Below, one piece after another: positions 1 to 5,164 of a DNA stretch of 5,164 bases (position 1 is the first letter of the stretch; each line of letters opens with the position of its first letter). The position numbers and the translations under genes are program-made. Source of the DNA: Phycisphaerae bacterium (GTDB taxonomy: Bacteria > Planctomycetota > Phycisphaerae > UBA1845 > Fen-1342); NCBI GenBank assembly GCA_026984555.1, contig JALSRY010000056.1, forward strand, positions 1 through 5,164, written 5' to 3'. The notes below the pieces were generated by a model. The model was not told the origin of the DNA and made no database searches. It saw only the letters and a list, made by a program, of their open reading frames with translations.

Positions 1-2791
1 GCTGGAGATAGCTGCGGAAGAGTCCGGCGAGCATGAAGTAGATGAGCAGCACCGCGATGAAGAAGTCGCGCCGCAACGACCCGAGCGACTTGGTCGCCTC
101 GTGTCGATTGCCCGAGAAGATGATCCGCAGGCCGGGATAATCGCGCTCGAGCCGCGCGACGGTGGGCTGGAGATCGTCGATGATTTCGTCGGCGTTGGCA
201 CGGGTCTGGTCGACGTCCCCGGTAACGGTAACGGCGCGGCGCTGGTCGACGCGGCGAATGGCGGCGGGGCCGTGCGACTCGACCACGCGGGCGACTTCGC
301 ACAGCGGAATCGCCGCCCCGCCGGGCGTGACGATGCGCATCGTTTCGAGTTCGTACACGTGGCGCCGGCGATCTTCGGGGAACCGCACCCGGATTTTCAC
401 GTCTTCGCGGCCGCGCTGGAGCGTGCGTGCTTCGAGCCCGTAGAACGCGCCGCGCAGCTCGGTGGCGAGCATCCGGGTCGTCAGGCCCAGCGGTCGGGCC
501 GAGTCGAGCAACGCGATTTGCAGCTCGGGCGTGCCCTCCTCGTAATCATCGGCCAGGTCGTAGACCCCCTGGTAGTGCGCCAGTTTCGCCCGCATCACGT
601 CGCGTGCCGCGAGAATGTGTTCCATGTTCTTGCCGGTGATTTCGATCTCGAGTTCGGGACCGGCGGGGCCGCCCTGCATCGCTCGGAAGCGCAGCGAATT
701 GATGCCCGAGAGGTTCGCGGTTTTCTTGCGCAGCTCGGCGATCACGTCGTCGCTGCTGCGACGACGCTGCTCGACGTCCTTGAGCTCGACGACGATCTCG
801 CCCAGGTGCGAGCGGCGGGTCGTGTAGGTGCCGCTTTCGTCGGCTTCGATCCGCGCGCCGACGATGGCCCAGGTGTTGACGATCTCGGGCGTTTCGAGGC
901 AGACTTGCTCGATGCGGCGCAGGGTGGCGCGCGTACGCTCGATGGGGGTGCCGACGGGCATCTCGAGGTCGATCATGAGCGTCTCGGAGTCCATCTTCTG
1001 CACGAACACGAACGGCACGCGCCGCCCCTGGACGAACCCCAGCGCGATCAGCAGCACCGCCGTCACGGCCGCCATCGTGACGTACCGCCAGCGAACGGCC
1101 AGGCGCAGGAAGTCTTCGTAGCGTGCGATGAACGCGTCGTGCAGCCAACGGCGCTGGAACCGGCGCAACCTCGCCGAGAAACGCCCGAACGCCGAGCGGG
1201 TCGCCTGCTCGTCACGATGGGCTGGCGGGCGGAGCGTTTCGGCCAGGTGCGACGGCAGCACCGAGAGCGCCTCGACCAGGGACACGCTCAGCGCGCACGT
1301 CACGACCACCGGCAGGATGCCCATGAAATCGCCGATGCGCCCCTGGATGAAGAGCAAGGGAACGAACGCGCCCACCGTCGTCAACACCGCAATGATCACC
1401 GGCCAGAGGACTTCCTGGGTGCCCCGAATCGCCGCCTGGTGCGGCTCCTCGCCCCCCTCGATGCGTGTGAAGACGTTTTCGCCGACGACGATGGCATCAT
1501 CGACGATCAGCCCGAGCACGATGATGAGCCCGAACATGCTGATGAGGTTCAGCGTGGCCCCGACCATGTGCATCAGCACGATCGTGCCGCACACGGCGAA
1601 CACGAGCCCCATCATCACCCAGAACGCCACCCGCACGTTGAGGAACATCAGCAGCGACAGGAACACCAGCACGAGTCCCCACAGCCCGTTGCGAGTCAGC
1701 AGGGCGAGCCGGCTCTCGATGAAGCGGGCCAGGTTGCTGTGGATGCGGATCTCGACGTTGGTGGGGTAGGGATCGTTGTATGCTTCCGCGTAGACCCGCT
1801 GGGCCTCGGTCCGGATGCCGAACGCGTTCTTGAGCCGCGTCAGCCAGTCCCACGAGACCGGACGCCGCGCCTTGCCCGCCACGAAGGCCTTGACCAGCTC
1901 GGCGATGCGCACCGCGTCCTGATCGCCGGTCTTGTAGATCGTCGCGTTGACCGCGGGTTTGCCGTTGAACGATCCGCTCATGTCGTCGTCCACGAACCCG
2001 TCGATGACGCGGCCCAGGTCGCGGACGCGCACCACGCCGCCGTCGGGCCGGCTGCGGACGATCGTGGCGGCGATGCGGCGGGCGTCGTCGGTCTCGCCCA
2101 GGGTTCGCACGGAGACGTCCTGCCGGGCGGTTTTGACGCGCCCGCCGGGCAGATCGAGGTTTGCCTGGTGGATCGCCGTCGAGACTTCGGCCAGCGACAC
2201 GCCGTATTCGACCAGCTTTTCGGGCACGACCTCGACGGTGATTTCGGCTTTGCGGATACCCTCCATGGTGAGGTCGCTGACATCGGGCAGCATCAGCAGG
2301 TCGTCGCGTAGCCGCTCGCCGATGAGCTTGCGCGTTCGCTCGTCCACGTCACCGAAGACGGAGACGGCGATCACGGGCAGTCGCGGCTCGGCGCGCATGA
2401 CGCGGATTTCCTCCGCGTCGTCGGGCAGTTCGTCGGCGGGGATGGCGTCGATGGCGGCCTTGACGTCGGTGACGGCCTGATCGACATCGTCGACCTGGTT
2501 GCTCATTTCGACCGAGATCATGCACAGGCCTTCGGTGATCTGTGTCGTGACCTTGTCGACGTGTTCGACGTCCTTGATCGCTTCTTCGATGCGCTGGGCG
2601 AGGCCTTTTTCGATTTCCGCCGGTGTCGCGCCGGGATAGGGTGCGGTGACGACGACGATGTTCGGCCGCGACTCGGGGAACATCTCGCGCACCAGCGTCA
2701 GGGCCGCGTACACCCCGCCGATCAACACGCCGACCACGACGATGTTGACCAGCACGGGGTTTTCGACGCTGATCCGGGGGAGCGCCTTCAT
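1..2791 (-). CDS. RND efflux pump inner-membrane subunit (AcrB/HAE-like), 3' end cut by the window
   Basis: Inner-membrane proton/substrate antiporter of a tripartite efflux system. I translated the minus strand from the ATG at 2791; the frame stays open for 930 codons to the window edge. AcrB-type pumps have about 1,050 residues, so roughly 120-150 are missing, ending in TM8. Visible: TM1 at about 12-32, first periplasmic (porter/docking) region about 35-365, TM2-TM4 about 369-436, TM5-TM6 about 462-515, a basic cytoplasmic linker about 520-565, TM7 about 570-588, second periplasmic region to about 905, then TM8. The TM4 signature GLIVDDAIVVGENV is intact, with Asp431 and Asp432 matching the proton-relay pair Asp407/Asp408 of AcrB. 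The TM6 segment ending VEALSVLPSHL is also typical of the family. No CusA-type methionine-rich metal path was seen, so a drug/lipophile (HAE-like) type is more likely than heavy metal; the substrate is unknown. The start lies inside the adaptor stop (ATGA), implying translational coupling. An extra stretch at about 306-345 is unusual relative to AcrB. Confidence 0.95.
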   Translation of the reverse strand, partial: MKALPRISVENPVLVNIVVVGVLIGGVYAALTLVREMFPESRPNIVVVTAPYPGATPAEIEKGLAQRIEEAIKDVEHVDKVTTQITEGLCMISVEMSNQVDDVDQAVTDVKAAIDAIPADELPDDAEEIRVMRAEPRLPVIAVSVFGDVDERTRKLIGERLRDDLLMLPDVSDLTMEGIRKAEITVEVVPEKLVEYGVSLAEVSTAIHQANLDLPGGRVKTARQDVSVRTLGETDDARRIAATIVRSRPDGGVVRVRDLGRVIDGFVDDDMSGSFNGKPAVNATIYKTGDQDAVRIAELVKAFVAGKARRPVSWDWLTRLKNAFGIRTEAQRVYAEAYNDPYPTNVEIRIHSNLARFIESRLALLTRNGLWGLVLVFLSLLMFLNVRVAFWVMMGLVFAVCGTIVLMHMVGATLNLISMFGLIIVLGLIVDDAIVVGENVFTRIEGGEEPHQAAIRGTQEVLWPVIIAVLTTVGAFVPLLFIQGRIGDFMGILPVVVTCALSVSLVEALSVLPSHLAETLRPPAHRDEQATRSAFGRFSARLRRFQRRWLHDAFIARYEDFLRLAVRWRYVTMAAVTAVLLIALGFVQGRRVPFVFVQKMDSETLMIDLEMPVGTPIERTRATLRRIEQVCLETPEIVNTWAIVGARIEADESGTYTTRRSHLGEIVVELKDVEQRRRSSDDVIAELRKKTANLSGINSLRFRAMQGGPAGPELEIEITGKNMEHILAARDVMRAKLAHYQGVYDLADDYEEGTPELQIALLDSARPLGLTTRMLATELRGAFYGLEARTLQRGREDVKIRVRFPEDRRRHVYELETMRIVTPGGAAIPLCEVARVVESHGPAAIRRVDQRRAVTVTGDVDQTRANADEIIDDLQPTVARLERDYPGLRIIFSGNRHEATKSLGSLRRDFFIAVLLIYFMLAGLFRSYLQ

Positions 2792-4107
2792 GAGCCGCGG
2801 GTATTCTCCGTCTTGTCCGAGACACCGACCGGGGCCGCCTCCGCGCCCGGCTGTTCGGGCCGTTCGGGTTTCTTTGCCACGCCGGCGGACTCGAGCCGCA
2901 CCGCGGCGCCGTCGTAGAGCGCGTCGAGATTGGACGTGATGACCACTTCGCCGGGCCTCACCCCGCGCACGATGCTCTGGTCCAGCAGGTGCCGGCGCAC
3001 CTCGATCGAACGGCGCCGCGCCACGCCGTGATCGAACACGAACACATGGTCCTGCATCACGACGCCGCGCGGCACGACCAGCGCTCCCCGCCACGTGGGC
3101 CCCGCGACGGTCGCCTTGGTGAACATGCCGGGCATCAGCGGGACATCCTGCGTCGTGTTGTCCACTTCGACGAACAAGGCGAAGGTGCGCGTGTTCTGAT
3201 CGGCGGCGGGGGCGATCCGGGCGACCCGGGCCGTCCAACGCGCGTCCGGGTTGCTTTCGAGCCGCAGCTCGCACGCCGCCCCCGGTCGCACACGATCCCG
3301 CACCGATACGGGCAGCTCGATCGGAACTTCGATCAGGTCGGGATCGAGCAGCGCGAAGAGCCGCGACCCGAGCGCGACCCGCTGCCCGACATCGACCGTC
3401 ACCTGCTCGATCCGTCCGCGGAACGGCGCCCGCACTTCGCAACGCTCCAGCGCCAACTCCGCCAGTTTCACGTCGGCGTTGTGCAGGTCGCGACTGGCCC
3501 GGGCGGCGGCGAGCTGCTCGGGCATCACGGCCTGCTGGTTGAGCAGCCCGCGCAACGTCCGCCGACCACGCTCGCACGCCTGCCGCGCCAGGTCCACTTC
3601 CCGTCGCGCCGAGTTCTTGCGCTCGAACAGATCCATCACCCGTTTGTAATCGCGTTCGGCGATGTCCAGCTCGTTGCGGGCGATTTCGATCAGCCGTTGG
3701 ATATTGCGTTGCTCGATTTGAATCTGGCGGATTCGAGCTTCGTCCGTGGCGACCCGGGCCTGGGCTTGCTCGAGCCGCTGCCGGTAGTCCCGATCGTCGA
3801 TGCGCACGAGCCATTCGCCGGCGTCGACGGGCACGCCCACATGCAGCTTCGGGCTCACCGCGACCACCTCGCCGCCAACCTCCGCGGCCACCCACGTCTG
3901 GCGATCGGCCCGTGCCGTTCCGTAGCCGAGGATCGGCTCCACCACGTCACGCGGCTCGACCTTCACGGCGCGCACCAGCAGCGTGGGTCGCTCGATGTCG
4001 GCGGTCGGGGGCCGAGGCGTGGTCTCGATCAGGCGCCACGAAACCACCGCCGCGCCGCCGAGCAGCACCGCGATCAGCACAATCGAGATGATCACACGTC
4101 TGAGCAT
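2788..4107 (-). CDS. Periplasmic adaptor subunit (membrane fusion protein, HlyD/AcrA family) of RND efflux system
   Basis: Links the inner-membrane RND pump to an outer-membrane channel through the periplasm. The 439-aa product begins MLRRVIISIVLIAVLLGG, a single membrane anchor at about 4-24 with no lipobox cysteine, so it is membrane-anchored rather than a lipoprotein. Then come the first half of the lipoyl domain (about 65-103, with VAAEVGGEVVAV), a long charged alpha-helical hairpin/coiled coil (about 105-222), the second lipoyl half (about 223-255, with RAPFRGRIEQVTVDVGQRV), a beta-barrel domain (about 258-335, with MPGMFTKATV at its end), a membrane-proximal domain (about 340-408), and a Pro/Ala/Glu-rich tail. 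The length fits the family. I chose the ATG at 4107 because it puts the hydrophobic anchor at the N-terminus; the open frame extends upstream to 4281, but that stretch is not protein-like and overlaps the predicted promoter. No clear Shine-Dalgarno is seen. The stop overlaps the pump start by 4 nt. Confidence 0.95.
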   Translation of the reverse strand: MLRRVIISIVLIAVLLGGAAVVSWRLIETTPRPPTADIERPTLLVRAVKVEPRDVVEPILGYGTARADRQTWVAAEVGGEVVAVSPKLHVGVPVDAGEWLVRIDDRDYRQRLEQAQARVATDEARIRQIQIEQRNIQRLIEIARNELDIAERDYKRVMDLFERKNSARREVDLARQACERGRRTLRGLLNQQAVMPEQLAAARASRDLHNADVKLAELALERCEVRAPFRGRIEQVTVDVGQRVALGSRLFALLDPDLIEVPIELPVSVRDRVRPGAACELRLESNPDARWTARVARIAPAADQNTRTFALFVEVDNTTQDVPLMPGMFTKATVAGPTWRGALVVPRGVVMQDHVFVFDHGVARRRSIEVRRHLLDQSIVRGVRPGEVVITSNLDALYDGAAVRLESAGVAKKPERPEQPGAEAAPVGVSDKTENTRGS

Positions 4108-4155
4108 GGATCTCGCGTTTCCGAGCGCGCACCAGCGGCTGCGGCAATTCGGGTG

Positions 4156-4184
4156 AGTATAGCATGCGGGATGTATAGACCCAA
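4156..4184 (-). promoter_or_regulatory. Predicted sigma70-type promoter of the efflux operon
   Basis: On the minus strand there is TTGGGT (4184-4179), a 17-nt spacer, and TATACT (4161-4156), with TGC directly before the -10 forming an extended -10 element. The -10 matches the consensus at 5 of 6 positions and the -35 at 3 of 6. The predicted transcription start near 4149 would leave a leader of about 40 nt before the adaptor ATG at 4107. It sits in an otherwise GC-rich gap, which makes the AT-rich element stand out. This is a sequence prediction only. Confidence 0.55.
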
Positions 4185-4190
4185 ACCGGG

Positions 4191-4204
4191 GACAAACGTT
4201 TGTC
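4191..4204. promoter_or_regulatory. Perfect 14-bp palindrome, candidate operator
   Basis: GACAAACGTTTGTC equals its own reverse complement, with no spacer. It begins 6 bp upstream of the predicted -35 hexamer and is centred near -48 relative to the predicted start. Its size and symmetry fit a dimeric helix-turn-helix regulator such as the TetR or MarR families that often control RND operons. No such regulator gene is in the window, so the binding partner is unknown. Confidence 0.45.
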
Positions 4205-4216
4205 GTGCACCCAACC

Positions 4217-4258
4217 GGGGCCGGATTTGAAGCTCTGACGCGCTCGGCTCGCGGCCCC
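4217..4258. repeat. GC-only inverted repeat in the intergenic region
   Basis: GGGGCCG (4217-4223) pairs perfectly with CGGCCCC (4252-4258) across a 28-nt spacer. It lies between the transposase-like gene and the efflux promoter. There is no T-tract on either side, so it is not a classical rho-independent terminator. In sequence this GC-rich a 7-bp match can arise by chance. Confidence 0.25.
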
Positions 4259-4274
4259 ACCCGCTCGCACGTCA

Positions 4275-4293
4275 CCGGCAACCAACACGCCGG
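4275..4293 (-). repeat. Small hairpin 3' of the transposase-like gene (weak terminator candidate)
   Basis: CCGGC (4275-4279) and GCCGG (4289-4293) form a 5-bp stem around a 9-nt loop, 21 bp past the stop codon of the transposase-like gene on the minus strand. No run of T follows it, so termination here is doubtful. A 9-nt direct repeat ACGCCGGCG (4287-4295 and 4317-4325) overlaps its right arm and the end of the gene. Confidence 0.2.
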
Positions 4294-4314
4294 CGAACCC
4301 TCTTGTCCCGGCGG

Positions 4315-4905
4315 CTACGCCGGCGGAGAGTCGAACCGCAGCGGCGCGACACGCGGCAGGCGAACGCCGACGGCGGGGTCCTGCCCGTGGTACCGGCACC
4401 AGCTCGACCACCGCCACGCGCGGGGATGGATGCAGCAGCCCACCTCGACCGGCCGCGCGTGGATCGCTCGCACCACCCGGGCCAGATCGCTCCCGTCCGG
4501 CAGGGGTATCGGCGGCCGGCCAGGCTCCCAAAACCGAAAGACATAGCGCCCGCGCCCGAGCCGCTCGACCAGGGACGGTGGTAGCGCGCCGTGCTCCGCC
4601 TCGATCTGCCCGCGGGCCTGACGCTCGAACAGCCGCTTGATCACATACGCCGCCCAGGCCAAGCGCGGTCGCCGATCCGCCGTGTGGGTCACCAGCATCC
4701 GGGCGCCGGCGGGGAGAAACACGAACGCCCGCAGGGTCAGGTGGTGACGGGGAAGTACATCGTCGAGAATCTCCGCCAATGCTCGACAACGCGTGTCCGC
4801 GGCGAGCAACGGCTGGTGCTGAAAGCACGACAAGATGATCTCGCACGCGCGGAGCGACGCCCCCACGGGTCGGGGACGAACAAACTGGAGTTGCTGGGTC
4901 GTCAT
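4315..4905 (-). CDS. Degenerate Y1 (IS200/REP-associated) transposase-like protein lacking catalytic residues
   Basis: The 196-aa protein resembles TnpA_REP/RAYT-type Y1 proteins, single-strand DNA-binding HUH nucleases. Matching landmarks in order: EIILSCFQHQPLL (about 22-34, first beta strand), LTLRAFVFLP (56-65), YVIKRLFERQ (87-96), YVFRFWEPG (121-129), RAIHARPVEVG (146-156) and WRWSSWCRYHG (164-174). In active members the strand after F-V-x-x-P carries a histidine-hydrophobic-histidine pair; here those positions are Gly67, Ala68 and Arg69. The catalytic tyrosine in the Y-I-x-x-N-P-V segment (Tyr115 in the E. coli protein) is Ala147 here. It therefore should not cut DNA, yet the frame is uninterrupted. 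The ATG at 4905 starts just before the family match; an upstream ATG at 5094 would add 63 low-complexity Arg/Pro/Gly-rich residues and is less likely. No clear Shine-Dalgarno is seen. It lies 207 bp upstream of the efflux operon in the same direction. A retained DNA/RNA-binding role is possible but unproven. Confidence 0.75.
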   Translation of the reverse strand: MTTQQLQFVRPRPVGASLRACEIILSCFQHQPLLAADTRCRALAEILDDVLPRHHLTLRAFVFLPAGARMLVTHTADRRPRLAWAAYVIKRLFERQARGQIEAEHGALPPSLVERLGRGRYVFRFWEPGRPPIPLPDGSDLARVVRAIHARPVEVGCCIHPRAWRWSSWCRYHGQDPAVGVRLPRVAPLRFDSPPA

Positions 4906-5019
4906 GTTCCGAAGTTTCCCGCGGGCGACACCCGGCGACCGTGGCCACGCATCGCACCCGGCGCACCCCGACTTTCTTATCGGCTGGTTCCGGCGCGGGG
5001 GTGATCGGATTTTCCGGCG

Positions 5020-5047
5020 GCGGGCCTCGTATCGCCGGCCGGCCCGC
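5020..5047. repeat. GC-rich inverted repeat upstream of the transposase-like gene
   Basis: GCGGGCC (5020-5026) pairs with GGCCCGC (5041-5047) across a 14-nt spacer. There is no T-tract, so it is not terminator-like. The rest of 4906-5164 shows no convincing gene, RNA gene or promoter: the open frames there are short, rich in Arg, Pro and Gly, and without recognisable motifs. Confidence 0.25.
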
Positions 5048-5164
5048 GCGGGGATCGGCGACCGGGCGACGGCGCCAGGCCCGGGCGTTATCATGGCCGC
5101 CGGCTCGGAGCGCCCATCTGCCAGTCGCGGTGTAGCGGGCGACCGGCGTCGTATCGCGGAAACC

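Noticed and set aside
101..2311. 736-codon open frame on the plus strand opposite the RND pump
   Set aside because: The translation is low-complexity (rich in Asp, His, Arg, Gly, Ala) with no motif, and it lies antisense to a frame with clear RND signatures. Long antisense frames are expected from GC-rich third positions.
2989..4230. 413-codon open frame on the plus strand opposite the adaptor
   Set aside because: Same pattern: rich in His, Arg, Pro and Asp, no domain, and fully antisense to a convincing HlyD/AcrA-type protein; it also runs through the predicted promoter.
4108..4281. 58-residue N-terminal extension of the adaptor from the ATG at 4281
   Set aside because: It would place the membrane anchor internally, contains unrelated Arg/Cys/Pro-rich sequence, and covers the predicted promoter and palindrome.
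4275..4293. Rho-independent terminator after the transposase-like gene
   Set aside because: The stem is only 5 bp and no T-run follows on the minus strand; kept only as a weak repeat feature.
3947..4966. 339-codon minus-strand frame spanning the transposase-like gene, the gap and the adaptor start
   Set aside because: It is out of frame with both real genes, Arg/Ala/Gly-rich without motifs, and crosses the promoter region. Its last part is simply a frame-shifted reading of the adaptor N-terminus.
4906..5094. 63-residue N-terminal extension of the transposase-like protein from the ATG at 5094
   Set aside because: The added residues are basic and low-complexity, and the family match begins only after the ATG at 4905. 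With no good ribosome-binding site at either start this is likely but not certain.

Overview
This GC-rich window reads entirely on the minus strand. It carries the first two genes of a tripartite RND-type efflux operon, preceded by a small gene for a degenerate Y1 (IS200/REP-associated) transposase-like protein. The domain styles suggest a Gram-negative-type bacterium, most plausibly a Planctomycetota. The grounds are the small Y1-like protein with an RFW segment followed by a late P-V-x-x-G and W-x-W-S-S segment, the RND pump with an extended loop before TM2, and the lack of good Shine-Dalgarno sequences. This assignment is inference from remembered family style, with no ribosomal or marker gene to confirm it.

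Layout in order of transcription (right to left). 5164-4906: a short upstream region with no supportable gene, only a GC-rich inverted repeat. 4905-4315: a 196-aa protein that keeps the Y1 transposase scaffold but lacks both the HUH metal-binding histidines and the catalytic tyrosine. 4314-4108: an intergenic region of about 200 bp holding GC-rich inverted repeats, a perfect 14-bp palindrome (4191-4204), and a good sigma70-like promoter with an extended -10 (4156-4184) reading into the efflux operon. 4107-2788: a 439-aa periplasmic adaptor (membrane fusion protein, HlyD/AcrA type) with an N-terminal membrane anchor. 2791 to the left edge: an RND inner-membrane pump of the AcrB/HAE type. It starts in a 4-nt ATGA overlap with the adaptor stop, and 930 codons are visible before the window cuts it in TM8.

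The adaptor and pump should assemble as a proton-driven efflux complex across the periplasm. The outer-membrane channel is not in this window, and nothing in the sequence fixes the substrate. No regulator gene is present, although the palindrome next to the promoter looks like a binding site for one. The two long plus-strand open frames opposite the efflux genes are GC-driven shadows. The most unusual items are the catalytically dead transposase-like protein and the palindrome/promoter arrangement next to it.
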